Notes under the pieces: model-generated | Told to the model about the DNA's origin: nothing | What the model saw: the letters and a program-made list of their open reading frames with translations, nothing else | Databases searched by the model: none | Assembly (NCBI GenBank): GCA_904420185.1 | Contig: CAJFUJ010000010.1 | Span: 1 to 53,508 of the forward strand | Direction: 5' to 3' | DNA: 53,508 bases | Source: an uncultured Butyricicoccus sp. | GTDB lineage: Bacteria > Bacillota > Clostridia > Oscillospirales > Butyricicoccaceae | In this document: positions 1 to 8,574 of the stretch, one piece after another | How positions within the stretch are numbered: the stretch's first letter is position 1 | Layout of the letters: each line of letters starts with the position of its first letter | Position numbers and translations under genes: made by a program

Positions 1-578
1 TCCTCGATGATGTGGGTGGACAGCAGCACCAGCCGGTCCTCGGCCGCGCGGGAAAACAGGTTGCGGAAATGCAGCCGCTCCTCCGGGTCCAGCCCGACCG
101 TGGGCTCGTCAAAGAGCAGGAAGGGCGGCTCCCCCAGCAGCGCCTGGGCGATGCCCACCCGCTGGCGCTGCCCGCCGGACAGGGCGCCCATCCTGGATTT
201 TGCCTTGTCGGCCAGGTTGACCGCCTGGATGGTCTGACGGATGGCAGCTTTGGGGTTGGGCACCCCTTTGAGCGCGGCCATGTAGTTGAGGAACTGTTCG
301 ACGGTCAGCTCGTCAAACAGGCCGAACGCCTGGGGCAGGTAGCCCAGGCGCGCCTTCAGATAGCCCTCTGCCTTGGCGAGCGGTTTGCCGTCCACCCAAA
401 TTGCGCCGTCCGTAGGGATCAGGGCGGCAACCAGCAGTTTCATCAGGGTGGACTTTCCCGCGCCATTGGGGCCGAGCAGGCCGACCAGGCTGGGGGACTT
501 TAGATCCAAGTTGAGGTTTTGCAGGGCGATTTTGCCGTTCGGATAGGTCATCTGGACCTGTTGCAGATGGATTTCCAT
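1..578 (-). CDS. ABC transporter ATP-binding protein (3' end outside window)
   Basis: Cytoplasmic ATPase subunit of an ABC transporter; only the first ~192 codons lie in the window. Reading from the ATG at 578 one sees the Walker A motif GPNGAGKST near residue 36, a Q-loop region (LGYLPQAFGLFDELTV), the signature LSGGQRQRVGIAQ, Walker B FLLFDEPTVGLDP and the H-loop VLLSTHIIED just before the edge. The form resembles exporter or antibiotic-resistance type ATPases paired with a separate permease. The start is supported by AAGGAAG eight bases upstream. The gene lies downstream of a sensor kinase/response regulator pair on the same strand, and its own promoter (653-708) repeats the sequence box found before the regulator gene, so control by that two-component system is likely. 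Substrate unknown; the permease should lie beyond the window. Confidence 0.9.
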   Translation of the reverse strand, partial: MEIHLQQVQMTYPNGKIALQNLNLDLKSPSLVGLLGPNGAGKSTLMKLLVAALIPTDGAIWVDGKPLAKAEGYLKARLGYLPQAFGLFDELTVEQFLNYMAALKGVPNPKAAIRQTIQAVNLADKAKSRMGALSGGQRQRVGIAQALLGEPPFLLFDEPTVGLDPEERLHFRNLFSRAAEDRLVLLSTHIIE

Positions 579-652
579 GGTATCTGCTTCCTTTCTCGTG
601 GGAATGTGCATCCCAGCCGGGCGCAAAGCGCGGCCCGGCCGGTCGCATCCCC

Positions 653-708
653 ATGGTACCCTGCCAAGATGGAATTGGGGCGGAGCTGGGGTATGGTTTG
701 GGTGGAGC
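653..708 (-). promoter_or_regulatory. Promoter with response-regulator boxes for the ABC transporter gene
   Basis: On the minus strand a TACCAT -10 (653-658) is preceded, ten bases further up, by a box at 669-686 reading GCTCCGCCCCAATTCCAT. A second copy of its left part (GCTCCACCCAAACCAT) lies at 693-708, exactly 22 bp (two helical turns) away. The same box with the same distance to a TACACT -10 stands before the response regulator gene (2772-2805). There is no consensus -35, as expected for an activator-dependent OmpR-family promoter. Binding is inferred. Confidence 0.6.
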
Positions 709-728
709 GGGCAGCGTGTCCTCCCCCT

Positions 729-2102
729 TTAGGGCAAAAACGCCGTGAACCGCACGCCGTTTTCGGTGTTCGCCATGCTGTACCGGATGGCGTGGTGGTC
801 CAAGATGGTCTTGGTGATGTACAGCCCCAGGCCGCTGCCGCCGCTGTTGCGGCTGCGGGACTTGTCCACCCGGTAAAACGGGGTAAAAATGCGCTGCAAA
901 TCGGCCGGGGCCAGGTGGACGCCGGTGTTCTCCACCGAGAACATCCCGTCTTTGCAGACAACCGTGACCGCCGCGCCCGCCGGCGAATAGGCCACCGCGT
1001 TGCCGACCAGGTTGGTGCACACTTTTTCCATGAGCCGCCGGTCGCCCAGGAAGGGGGCGGCGGGCCGGATGTCCAGGTGCAGCGCCAGCTGTTTGTCCGC
1101 CATTTGGCCCTGAAACTGCTGGCAGGCCTTGCGCAGCAGCTGGCCGAGATCCAGTTCGGTGCGCTCCAGGCGAAACCCGCTGCCGCCCATCCGGGCTGCG
1201 GACAGGATCTCCTTGACCAGCGATTCCATCTCATTGGCGGTTTGCAGGCAGCGGCGCAGATAGGCGTCCCGGTCCTTGTAGGCGCCCACCTGGTAGATCA
1301 TGCCCTCCAGCTGGCCCTTGAGGATGGCCAGCGGGGTTTTGAGTTCGTGGGACACGGCGGTGAAAAATTCCACCCGCTGTGTTTCCTGCTCCCGCTCGCG
1401 CTCGATCTCTTTTGTGAGCTGCCGGTTGGCCGCGGTCAGATCGTCCATCGCGTGGCGCAACCGGGCCGACATTTCATTCAAGCTGGCGGCCAGCACGCCG
1501 ATTTCATCCCGCCGGTTGACCTCGCATTTCCAGGTCATGTCCAGGGCGGTCATCCGCCGGGCCGCGTCGCTGATGGTGACCAGCGGCTGGGCATAGTACC
1601 GCGCGCACAGCGCCGCCCCCACCACCGACACCGCCAAGATGATGCCCGCGACCAGCGGCAGCAACCGGAGCAAGATACCGTACGACTGCGACACGGCCAC
1701 GAGCGCGGCTTGCGCGAACAGCTGATAGGTCTGACCGTCCTCCTGGAAGGTGGACACGCAGCTCAGCACTGGCGCTGCCTCGGCATCCTGCCCGGTCTCC
1801 GCCGCGCTGACCGATTGCACCGAAAAGACCTCGCGCCCGGCCCCGTCGGCAATCCAAACTGCGGCGTTGTTTTGCAGGGTAAACGCCAACAGCGCTTGGG
1901 TCTGCGCCTGCCAGCCGGTTTGCTCAATGTCCTCGGCCAGCGTATAGAAATCGTCCGTGACCTGGCTTTCCAGCGCGGCGTGGTAGTTCTTCGGCAAAAA
2001 GACCAGCACCACCCCGTAAATCAGGACACAGCTGGCCATTAGTAGCACCAGCAACCCTAGAAAGGTTTTCCAACGGATGCTCTCACCGATCTTCTTTTTC
2101 AA
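729..2102 (-). CDS. Sensor histidine kinase (HAMP-containing, membrane bound)
   Basis: Membrane sensor kinase, 457 aa. Two transmembrane helices (about residues 14-36 and 143-167) flank an extracellular sensor loop of ~105 residues. Then come a HAMP linker (~168-222), the HisKA dimerisation helix with the phospho-acceptor His in FFTAVSHELKTPL (about H252), and a HATPase_c domain with N-box (TNLVGNAVAYSP) and G-box (SGGSGLGLYI). The start chosen is TTG at 2102: GAGGGG lies nine bases upstream and the protein then begins MKKKIGESIRWKT directly before the first membrane helix. Longer forms would run through the regulator gene. It overlaps the end of the response regulator gene by 20 bp, so the two are co-translated. 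The signal sensed is not apparent. Confidence 0.92.
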   Translation of the reverse strand: MKKKIGESIRWKTFLGLLVLLMASCVLIYGVVLVFLPKNYHAALESQVTDDFYTLAEDIEQTGWQAQTQALLAFTLQNNAAVWIADGAGREVFSVQSVSAAETGQDAEAAPVLSCVSTFQEDGQTYQLFAQAALVAVSQSYGILLRLLPLVAGIILAVSVVGAALCARYYAQPLVTISDAARRMTALDMTWKCEVNRRDEIGVLAASLNEMSARLRHAMDDLTAANRQLTKEIEREREQETQRVEFFTAVSHELKTPLAILKGQLEGMIYQVGAYKDRDAYLRRCLQTANEMESLVKEILSAARMGGSGFRLERTELDLGQLLRKACQQFQGQMADKQLALHLDIRPAAPFLGDRRLMEKVCTNLVGNAVAYSPAGAAVTVVCKDGMFSVENTGVHLAPADLQRIFTPFYRVDKSRSRNSGGSGLGLYITKTILDHHAIRYSMANTENGVRFTAFLP

Positions 2103-2751
2103 TTTTATATCCCACCCCTCTGATGGTCTCGATATAGGACGCGCCCAATTTTTTGCGGATATTCTTGATGTGGGTGTTGACGATCTTGGGATCGCCCACA
2201 TAATCCAGGCCCCAAATCCGATCCAAAAGGTTGTCGCGGGTAAAGACCCGGCCTTGGTGCGCGAGCAGCAGCTGCAAAATTTCAAACTCCCGGGTTGTGA
2301 GCGGCACGGTCTGCCCATCTACCTGGACCGAAAAGCGGCCGGCGTCCAAAACCAGCCCCTTGTAGCGGATGACCTCTTCCGGCTCGGGCGCGGTGCGGCG
2401 CAGCACCGCCTGGATGCGCTTGATCACCACAGGCATGGAAAAGGGCTTGGTGATATAGTCATCAGCCAAGGCGTCAAACCCCTTTACTTGGTTGTCCTCA
2501 TCGTCCAGTGCGGTGAGCATGACAATGGGGACCGTGCTTTCCCGCCGCAGCAGTTTGCAGACGGAAAAACCGTCCAGCCCCGGCAGCATCAGGTCCAATA
2601 GGACCAAATCAGGCGCAGTCTCACGGAACCGGCTGACCCCTTCCGGGCCGTCCCCGGCCGCAAACACCGTATACCCGGCGTCCTCCAAAAAGGCGCGCAG
2701 CACATCGCGGATGGATGCTTCGTCTTCGATCACCAAAATCTTTTTCGGCAT
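2083..2751 (-). CDS. OmpR/PhoB-family response regulator
   Basis: DNA-binding partner of the overlapping sensor kinase, 222 aa. Receiver domain: acidic pair in VIEDEASIRD, phospho-acceptor Asp in LVLLDLMLPGLDG (about D51), conserved Thr/Ser in MLTALDDE and Lys in ITKPFS. C-terminal winged helix-turn-helix with the typical TTREFEILQLLLAHQGRVFTR segment and the closing hairpin motif ETIRGVGYKIE. The ATG at 2751 is set by GGGAGG seven bases upstream; an upstream extension in frame crosses a transcription terminator and is not real. The promoter before it shares a sequence box with the promoter of the downstream ABC transporter, pointing to autoregulation. Confidence 0.95.
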   Translation of the reverse strand: MPKKILVIEDEASIRDVLRAFLEDAGYTVFAAGDGPEGVSRFRETAPDLVLLDLMLPGLDGFSVCKLLRRESTVPIVMLTALDDEDNQVKGFDALADDYITKPFSMPVVIKRIQAVLRRTAPEPEEVIRYKGLVLDAGRFSVQVDGQTVPLTTREFEILQLLLAHQGRVFTRDNLLDRIWGLDYVGDPKIVNTHIKNIRKKLGASYIETIRGVGYKIEKEDR

Positions 2752-2771
2752 GGTGCCACCTCCCAAGCGCC

Positions 2772-2805
2772 AGTGTACCACAGGAAAATGGAGTTTCGGT
2801 GGAGC
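2772..2805 (-). promoter_or_regulatory. Promoter with response-regulator box for the two-component operon
   Basis: Minus-strand TACACT -10 (2772-2777) with the box GCTCCACCGAAACTCCAT at 2788-2805, ten bases up. Within it CTCCA occurs twice, 11 bp apart, the spacing of tandem half-sites for OmpR-type regulators. The -35 position is occupied by the box rather than by TTGACA. Same arrangement and distance as at 653-686. Confidence 0.6.
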
Positions 2806-2823
2806 GCGCCCCCGCTGTGGCAA

Positions 2824-2864
2824 ATAAAAAGGGCAAACCCGCAGCAAAACCGCGAATTTGCCCT
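2824..2864 (-). terminator. Rho-independent terminator of the greA-lysS operon
   Basis: Arms AGGGCAAA (2830-2837) and TTTGCCCT (2857-2864) enclose a GC-rich loop. On the minus strand the hairpin is followed by a T tract (2826-2830). It ends greA-lysS and separates it from the two-component operon. Confidence 0.75.
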
Positions 2865-2963
2865 GCATATTGCTCTGTCTGATTGCAAAAAAGTTGTAGA
2901 ATCGGCCCTTTCAAACTACATTTTGTGGTGTGTTCTTTCGTCCACCACTATATATTGTGGATT

Positions 2964-4460
2964 TTAGTCCAATGGCTTCATGGTCGGAAACAACAGCACA
3001 TCACGAATCGACGCCGAGTCGGTCAGGAACATGACCAGCCGGTCGATGCCCATACCCATGCCGCCGGTGGGCGGCATGCCGTATTCGAGCGCGGTGAGGA
3101 AGTCCTCGTCCATCATATTGGCCTCGTCGTCGCCGGCGGCCCGCAGTTGGGCCTGTCGCTCAAAACGGCCGCGCTGGTCGATGGGGTCGTTGAGCTCGGA
3201 GAAGGCGTTGCACAGCTCACGGCCGTAGACAAAGCACTCGAACCGCTCGGTCAGGCGCGGGTCGGAGGGCTTGCGCTTGGCCAGCGGCGAGATCTCGACC
3301 GGGTAATCGGTGATAAAGGTGGGCTGGATCAGGTTTTCCTCCACATAGGCGTCATAGCACAGGGCCAGCAAGTCACCCCAGCTGTCCTTGCCCTTTTCCG
3401 GGGTCAGGCCCTTGGCCTGGACGGCCGCAAGCGCTTCCTCCCCGTTCATATTCATGAAATCAAGGCCCGCGTATTCCTTGACCGCGTCGGCCATGGTCAG
3501 GCGGCGCCAGCCCTTGGAAAAGTCCAACTCGGTACCCTGATAGGTCACCTTGGTGGTACCCAGTACCTTTTCGCACACATGGACCACCATATCCTCGGTG
3601 ATGTCCATCATACCGTGGTAATCGGTGTAGGCCTGGTAGAGCTCAATGGTGGTGAACTCGGGGTTGTGGCGGGTGTCCATGCCCTCGTTGCGGAAGATGC
3701 GGCCAATCTCATACACCTGCTCCAAGCCGCCGACAATCAGGCGCTTGAGGTGCAGCTCGGTGGCGATGCGCATATACATATCGATGTCGAGCGCATTGTG
3801 GTGGGTGATGAACGGCCGCGCAGCCGCACCGCCCGGGATGGTGTTCAGGCAGGGGGTTTCGACCTCCATAAACCCGCGCGAATCCATGAAATTCCGGATT
3901 TCCCGCACAATCTTGGAGCGCTTTTCAAAGGTATCGCGCACGTCAGGGCTCACGATCAGGTCAACATACCGCTGCCGGTAGCGCATATCGGTATCCTTGA
4001 GCCCGTGCCACTTTTCGGGCAGGGGGATCAGGTTCTTGGACAGCAGCGTCATCTCGGACACCATCACCGAAATCTCGCCCTTCTGGGTGCGGAACACCGT
4101 GCCTTCCACGCCCAAAAGGTCGCCAATGTCCAGCTTCTTAAACGCCTTATAGGCATCTTCGCCCAGCACATCCCGCTTACAATACAGCTGCAAACGGCCG
4201 AAGCGGTCGGATAGGTCCGCAAACGAGGCCTTGCCCATGATGCGTTTGCTCATCATACGGCCGGCCAGGCGGACGGTCTGCCCTTCCAGCTGGTCAAAAT
4301 GCTCTTTGATGAACGTTGTAAAGTGGGTGCGGTCAAAGCGCACCTGGGTAAAGGGGTCCTTGCCTGTCTCCTGTAACTGCGCCAGCTTTTCCCGCCGGAT
4401 GCGCAGCAGTTCGTTTAATTCGGCCTGGGTAGGCTCTGCGGCCATTTGCTCGTTTGCCAT
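2964..4460 (-). CDS. lysS: Lysine--tRNA ligase, class II
   Basis: Charges tRNA-Lys with lysine in the cytoplasm; 498 aa, the normal length for bacterial LysS. The N-terminal OB-fold anticodon-binding domain contains [18 protein letters not shown] and [17 protein letters not shown]. The class II core shows motif 1 ([23 protein letters not shown]), motif 2 ([20 protein letters not shown]) and motif 3 ([16 protein letters not shown]). ATG at 4460 is preceded by AAAGG nine bases upstream; a TTG three codons earlier is possible but lacks its own ribosome site. It follows greA after 19 bp and shares its promoter. Confidence 0.98.
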   Translation of the reverse strand: MANEQMAAEPTQAELNELLRIRREKLAQLQETGKDPFTQVRFDRTHFTTFIKEHFDQLEGQTVRLAGRMMSKRIMGKASFADLSDRFGRLQLYCKRDVLGEDAYKAFKKLDIGDLLGVEGTVFRTQKGEISVMVSEMTLLSKNLIPLPEKWHGLKDTDMRYRQRYVDLIVSPDVRDTFEKRSKIVREIRNFMDSRGFMEVETPCLNTIPGGAAARPFITHHNALDIDMYMRIATELHLKRLIVGGLEQVYEIGRIFRNEGMDTRHNPEFTTIELYQAYTDYHGMMDITEDMVVHVCEKVLGTTKVTYQGTELDFSKGWRRLTMADAVKEYAGLDFMNMNGEEALAAVQAKGLTPEKGKDSWGDLLALCYDAYVEENLIQPTFITDYPVEISPLAKRKPSDPRLTERFECFVYGRELCNAFSELNDPIDQRGRFERQAQLRAAGDDEANMMDEDFLTALEYGMPPTGGMGMGIDRLVMFLTDSASIRDVLLFPTMKPLD

Positions 4461-4479
4461 GCTGTTCAACCTTTCTATC

Positions 4480-4953
4480 TTACTTCTTCATATCGACAAT
4501 CCGATACTGGATCGTACCCGCCGGCGCTTCCACCTCGACCACGTCGCCGACCTTGCGGCCCAGCATTGCTTTGCCAAACGGTGATTCGTCGGAAATTTTC
4601 CCTTCCATGGGGTCGGCCTCTTGCGAGCCGACAAAGTGGTACTCCTCCCGGTCGCCGAACTCGACGTCCTCTACAACAAAATAGCACCCCGGCGAGACCT
4701 CGTCAGCGGCATAGGTGTCGCCTGTGACGACCACCGCGTGTTTGATGATCTCCTCGAGCTCTGCAATGCGGGAATACAGCTTGCCCTGCTCATTTTTTGC
4801 CTCGTCGTACTCGGCGTTCTCGGACAGGTCGCCGAAGGATCGGGCTTCTTTGAGCTGTTCGGCCACCTCATCGGCGCGGGTGGTTTTGAGGTATTCCAGC
4901 TCTTCCTTATAATTATCTAGGCTCTCCTGGGACAGTTTAATTTCTTTTGCCAT
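4480..4953 (-). CDS. greA: Transcription elongation factor GreA
   Basis: Rescues backtracked RNA polymerase by stimulating transcript cleavage through the secondary channel. 157 aa, family-typical. N-terminal coiled coil with the tip acidic residues in [17 protein letters not shown] (DLSENAEY is the functional Asp/Glu pair), then the FKBP-like C-terminal domain ([11 protein letters not shown]). The start MAKEIKLS at 4953 has GAGGAG upstream; longer reading upstream enters the leader. First gene of greA-lysS. Confidence 0.97.
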   Translation of the reverse strand: MAKEIKLSQESLDNYKEELEYLKTTRADEVAEQLKEARSFGDLSENAEYDEAKNEQGKLYSRIAELEEIIKHAVVVTGDTYAADEVSPGCYFVVEDVEFGDREEYHFVGSQEADPMEGKISDESPFGKAMLGRKVGDVVEVEAPAGTIQYRIVDMKK

Positions 4954-5023
4954 ACTTTTTCTCCTCGCGGTTGGGTGAATTTGAAACCCATTTTCAGGTT
5001 TCTCCTGCATGATACATTCTTTA

Positions 5024-5052
5024 ATTATAGGAACTAAGCCGCCCAATGTCAA
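5024..5052 (-). promoter_or_regulatory. Sigma-A promoter of greA-lysS
   Basis: Minus strand: perfect TTGACA (5047-5052), 17-bp spacer, perfect TATAAT (5024-5029). Expected start near 5017, giving a leader of about 65 nt to greA. Confidence 0.85.
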
Positions 5053-5085
5053 GCGGCGTTTTATGCGGCGTAGGCAATGCCGGGT

Positions 5086-6276
5086 TCAACCGTTCAAGGC
5101 TTGGAGCGCCGTTTGCAGCTGGGTGTCATCGGCTTCCGCTGCAAAATACAGGTCAAAATCCTCGGCTGCCTGCACCGGGAAGTCGGGCGTGACGCCGGTG
5201 CCGATGAGGCTGTCGCCGCTCGGCGTAAAATAGGCCTGGTCGGACAGGTGCAGGGCCGAGCCGTCGCTGAGCACATAATTTTGCTGGGAATAGCCCTTGC
5301 CGCCGGTCTGCTCGCCCACGACCACCGCCTTATCATATTCCTGCAAAGCGGCTGCGAAAAATTCGGCCGCACTGACCGAATCGGCGTTGACCAACACGGC
5401 CATTGGCACATCGATCTCGTCTGCATCCGAGCGGTAGACGGTTTCGTCGCCCGCCTTGGTGCGCAGGGTCATGATATCGCCTTCGGGCAGCAGCTTGTCC
5501 AGTGCCTCGCACACGCTGTCCACCGAGCCGCCCGGGTTGTTGCGCACGTCAAAGACCAGCTGTGTGGCGCCCTGTTCGAGCAATGCATCCACCGCTGTGG
5601 CGATCTGCTCTTCCGAGCCACGCCGGAAGTTGTAGATGCGCACCATGCCGGTCTGCCCATCCTCCAGCATCCAGCCGTGCGCCATGACCTGCTCGGTGGT
5701 CTTTCGTTCCATTTGGACGGTTTCCACCTGACCGGTTTGCGCCCGGTAGATGGTGACGTCCACCGTGGTCCCTTCCTCGCCTGAGATGGCGTTCAGCGTC
5801 TCCTCATAGCCGTCGGTCTCCAGCGTCTTGCCGCCGGCGCCCAAAATCCGGTCGCCCTTAGCAAGCCCCAAATCCTCACCATCTGACCCCGGGAATACCT
5901 CCACAATGCGCAGCTCGTTGGTGTCCGCTGTATAAGAAGTGAACAGGCCGATACCAAAGGATTGGCCGGAAAAGCTCAGCGTATACGCCTCATAGCTCTC
6001 CTTGGACATATAGCTGCTCCATTGGTCACCGATACCGGCCACATACCCGGCCGCCGCCATATCCACGGCGTCCTGCTCGTCATATTCTCCGACATAATAG
6101 GCGTCGATGGTCTGGCGGATCTCACCCAGCTTGCCGTAGATTTCCGCGTCCGCTTGATAACCGGGCAACAGTGCCTCCAGCCTATAAGACATCGCAATAT
6201 AGGAAAGCGCGAACGCCGTCACTGCGGTCAGCCCGCACAGGGCCACCGCATGGCTCACCGAAATTTTGCGTACCAT
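5086..6276 (-). CDS. S41-family C-terminal processing peptidase (CtpA-like)
   Basis: Exported or membrane-anchored serine protease, 396 aa. N-terminal membrane helix (about residues 9-28, AVALCGLTAVTAFALSYIAM), a helical pre-domain, a PDZ domain (FGIGLFTSY to LGLAKGDRILGAGG) and the S41 core. The catalytic Ser lies in NADSVSAAEFFAAAL and the Lys in GEQTGGKGYSQQ; GSVD is preceded by DVRNNPGG. ATG at 6276 with AGGAGG seven bases upstream. It is the last gene after ftsE, ftsX and an M23 peptidase; in several bacteria such proteases control the level of cell-wall hydrolases, so a role in trimming or degrading its neighbour is a reasonable inference. Confidence 0.93.
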   Translation of the reverse strand: MVRKISVSHAVALCGLTAVTAFALSYIAMSYRLEALLPGYQADAEIYGKLGEIRQTIDAYYVGEYDEQDAVDMAAAGYVAGIGDQWSSYMSKESYEAYTLSFSGQSFGIGLFTSYTADTNELRIVEVFPGSDGEDLGLAKGDRILGAGGKTLETDGYEETLNAISGEEGTTVDVTIYRAQTGQVETVQMERKTTEQVMAHGWMLEDGQTGMVRIYNFRRGSEEQIATAVDALLEQGATQLVFDVRNNPGGSVDSVCEALDKLLPEGDIMTLRTKAGDETVYRSDADEIDVPMAVLVNADSVSAAEFFAAALQEYDKAVVVGEQTGGKGYSQQNYVLSDGSALHLSDQAYFTPSGDSLIGTGVTPDFPVQAAEDFDLYFAAEADDTQLQTALQALNG

Positions 6277-6305
6277 TTTGTTCCTCCTATCAAGGGAAAA
6301 CAAGC

Positions 6306-6334
6306 AAAGCTGCCCGCGCAGGACGGGCAGCTTT
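6306..6334 (-). terminator. Hairpin between the M23 peptidase and S41 protease genes
   Basis: Perfect 11-bp arms AAAGCTGCCCG (6306-6316) and CGGGCAGCTTT (6324-6334). On the minus strand the following bases include GCTTGTTTTCCC, a weak T tract. It may act as a partial terminator lowering expression of the downstream protease. Confidence 0.5.
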
Positions 6335-6353
6335 ACCGCTACGATGGGGTTTA

Positions 6354-7622
6354 TCAATAGTAATTGAGCGGGTTGGTGGTGGACCCGTTGACGTATACCT
6401 CAAAATGCAGATGGTTGCCCGTGGACACACCGGTGGAGCCAACCTTGCCAATCTGCTGGCCAGCCGACACGGTCTCACCCTCCGACACCAGACGGGTGCT
6501 CATGTGGGCATACGCGGTCATCAAACCGCCGCCATGGCTGACCACGATGTAGTTGCCATAGGACGAGGAGTAGTAGCTCTGCACCACAGTGCCAGAAGCC
6601 GCGGCCAGCACCGGGCTGCCACCCGGGGCCGAGATATCCAAGCCCTTGTGGAACTTGCGGGTGCCGTAAACCGGGTGGATACGCCAGCCATAGCTGCTGG
6701 TGTTGGCCACGCCCGACGGCGCAGGCCATACCGACAGGCCGCCGCTGCCCGTATAGGACACCGAACCCGACGAGCCCGAATCCGAAGAACCGGAATTGTT
6801 CGAACTGCTCTGCTGTGCAGCTGCGGCCGCAGCCTCGGCTGCCTTGCGAGCCTCCTCAGCCTCCTGGCGGGAAATCTCCTCGATTTCGGCGTTGATGGCT
6901 TCCTGCTGGGCGGTCAAATCTTCATACTCCTGTTTGCTCTGGTCGTAGTTGCTCGCAAGCTGATCGGATAGGGTCTGCACTTCGGCGCGCTGGCTGTCCA
7001 GATCGTCATACTTGCTCTCCAGCGAGGACATATACTCCTCCTGGTCGGCCTTGTCCTGCTCATACTCGGCCTTAGCGGTTTCGAGCTCGAGCTTGGCTGC
7101 CTTATAGTCCTCGACAATCTGCTTGTCGCTCTCCATGATCTCGCTGACCGTCTCCATGCGCGAGAGCATCTCACCAAAGCTGCGCGAACCCAAAATAACG
7201 TCCAGGTAGCCGATCTCGTTGCCGTTTTCGTACATCACGCGCATACGGGTTTCAAACAGCTCGGTCTTTTCGTCCAGCTCCTTTTGCGCAACCTCGATCT
7301 CCTGTTCCTTGGTTGCGATTTCGGTGGTCAAACGGTCAATGACCTCCTCGGTCGCGTTGATATCCTCTTGGGTCAGGTTGAGCTGATCCTGCAAGGCTTG
7401 CAGCTTTTGGGTGTTGCTGCCCATCTGGCTTTCCAGATCATCGAGCACGGCCTGGATTTCCTGCTTTTGCGCATCGATCGAAGAAATCTGGCTTTTCAGC
7501 TCGGAAACCGAGGCCGCTTGCGCGGTGCCGATGGCCGAAATCGCGCTGCCTGCGGCAAGTGTGACCACCAGAATGATGGCAACCACCGCCGCAATCGTCC
7601 GAATCGCTTTTTTGCTTAGCAT
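6354..7622 (-). CDS. Coiled-coil M23 peptidoglycan endopeptidase (EnvC/PcsB-type)
   Basis: Exported cell-wall hydrolase or hydrolase activator, 422 aa. Signal peptide/membrane helix at residues ~5-35 ending AQA. Then a long coiled coil (~36-245, rich in E/K/Q), an Ala-rich stretch, a Ser/Gly linker (~270-290) and a C-terminal LytM domain. Zinc ligands are visible: His and Asp in FHKGLDISAP, and the HLHFE motif near the end. The combination of N-terminal coiled coil and LytM domain is that of EnvC/PcsB, proteins that FtsEX activates at the septum, and the gene lies directly downstream of ftsE-ftsX. ATG at 7622 has AAGGAAG eight bases upstream. Ends in NPLNYY, usual for the family. Confidence 0.93.
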   Translation of the reverse strand: MLSKKAIRTIAAVVAIILVVTLAAGSAISAIGTAQAASVSELKSQISSIDAQKQEIQAVLDDLESQMGSNTQKLQALQDQLNLTQEDINATEEVIDRLTTEIATKEQEIEVAQKELDEKTELFETRMRVMYENGNEIGYLDVILGSRSFGEMLSRMETVSEIMESDKQIVEDYKAAKLELETAKAEYEQDKADQEEYMSSLESKYDDLDSQRAEVQTLSDQLASNYDQSKQEYEDLTAQQEAINAEIEEISRQEAEEARKAAEAAAAAAQQSSSNNSGSSDSGSSGSVSYTGSGGLSVWPAPSGVANTSSYGWRIHPVYGTRKFHKGLDISAPGGSPVLAAASGTVVQSYYSSSYGNYIVVSHGGGLMTAYAHMSTRLVSEGETVSAGQQIGKVGSTGVSTGNHLHFEVYVNGSTTNPLNYY

Positions 7623-7650
7623 ACAAACTTCCTTTCTGATGTCCACGGGA

Positions 7651-8574
7651 TTATACGTCTAGGAACCGGCGCATGGACAGAATTGCACCGCCCACGCCGA
7701 TAATGACCCCCGAGCCCAGGAAGATCGCAACCAGGATCCACCCAAACTCGTGAAACTCCGCCATAGTGAACGCCGGGATTGCGCCGGTCACTGTGGTGAG
7801 TAATTTTTCGTAAATACCCCACTGCGCCAATGCGGCCAAGCCGCCGGCCACTAGGCCGAGCAGCATCCCTTCCACCACGAAGGGCCAACGGATAAACCAG
7901 TTGGTTGCACCGACCATCTTTTCGATGGCGATTTCCCTGCGGCGGGCCAGCATGGCCAGCTTGACGGTGTTGGAAATGATAAAGATTGAAATCGTACCCA
8001 GCGCCGCGATCAAGGTGATCGATACAATGCGGAACACCTGCTGCGCGCGCACCAGCATGTCCAGTGTATCCTCGTTGATGACCACGTTGGCCACGCCTGT
8101 GATCTGCCCGAGCGCCTGGCCGGTCTGGTTTGCCAGCGAGATGTCGTCGAGGGTAATGCGGTAGCCGTCTCGCATGAAGTTGTTGTTCGAGTTGTAGCCA
8201 TCCAGAATCGCGTCGTCCTCGCCGAGCTGGTCGCGCAGGTCCTCCAGCGATTCCTCCTTGGATTGGAATTCAACCGTGCGCACGTTGTCCACCGCGAGCA
8301 AGTCCTGCTCCATGGCGCGCGCCTCGCTTGAGGTAAACGACTCATCTATGTATAGCATAATCTCGCTGTCGTCTTGCAGATTTTTGATATTCAGGTCGAT
8401 ATTGTAGCTAATCAAGGTCATGCTGCCCGTAATCAGCAAACAGGCAAGGATGATGCTCACCGCTGCAAAGCTCATAAACCCGTTCAAGAAAATATTGTGG
8501 ATGCCTTCCGACCAGAAATAGGCCAAGCCGGTTTTGCTGTTGCGGCGTTTCGATTTTTTCATCTTTTTGCTCAT
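7651..8574 (-). CDS. ftsX: Cell division protein FtsX (permease-like)
   Basis: Membrane partner of FtsE; transmits the ATPase cycle to an extracellular wall hydrolase. 307 aa. Basic cytoplasmic N-terminus ([13 protein letters not shown]), first transmembrane helix (~34-56), an extracellular domain of ~115 residues that in other bacteria contacts the hydrolase, then three further helices (FRIVSITLIAALGTISIFI; WPFVVEGMLLGLVAGGL; WILVAIFLGSGVIIGVGGAIL). The cytoplasmic motif RREIAIEKMVGATNWFIRWPF is diagnostic. The start overlaps the ftsE stop by 4 bp (ATGA), so the two are translationally coupled. Confidence 0.96.
   Translation of the reverse strand: MSKKMKKSKRRNSKTGLAYFWSEGIHNIFLNGFMSFAAVSIILACLLITGSMTLISYNIDLNIKNLQDDSEIMLYIDESFTSSEARAMEQDLLAVDNVRTVEFQSKEESLEDLRDQLGEDDAILDGYNSNNNFMRDGYRITLDDISLANQTGQALGQITGVANVVINEDTLDMLVRAQQVFRIVSITLIAALGTISIFIISNTVKLAMLARRREIAIEKMVGATNWFIRWPFVVEGMLLGLVAGGLAALAQWGIYEKLLTTVTGAIPAFTMAEFHEFGWILVAIFLGSGVIIGVGGAILSMRRFLDV

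Noticed and set aside
519-2042. Long plus-strand open frame of ~507 codons opposite the sensor kinase
   Set aside because: It is antisense to a clear histidine kinase, has no ribosome site and gives low-complexity His/Gln/Arg-rich sequence, as GC-rich shadows do.
2752-2868. N-terminal extension of the response regulator
   Set aside because: It would cross the lysS terminator and the promoter; GGGAGG before the ATG at 2751 fixes the start.
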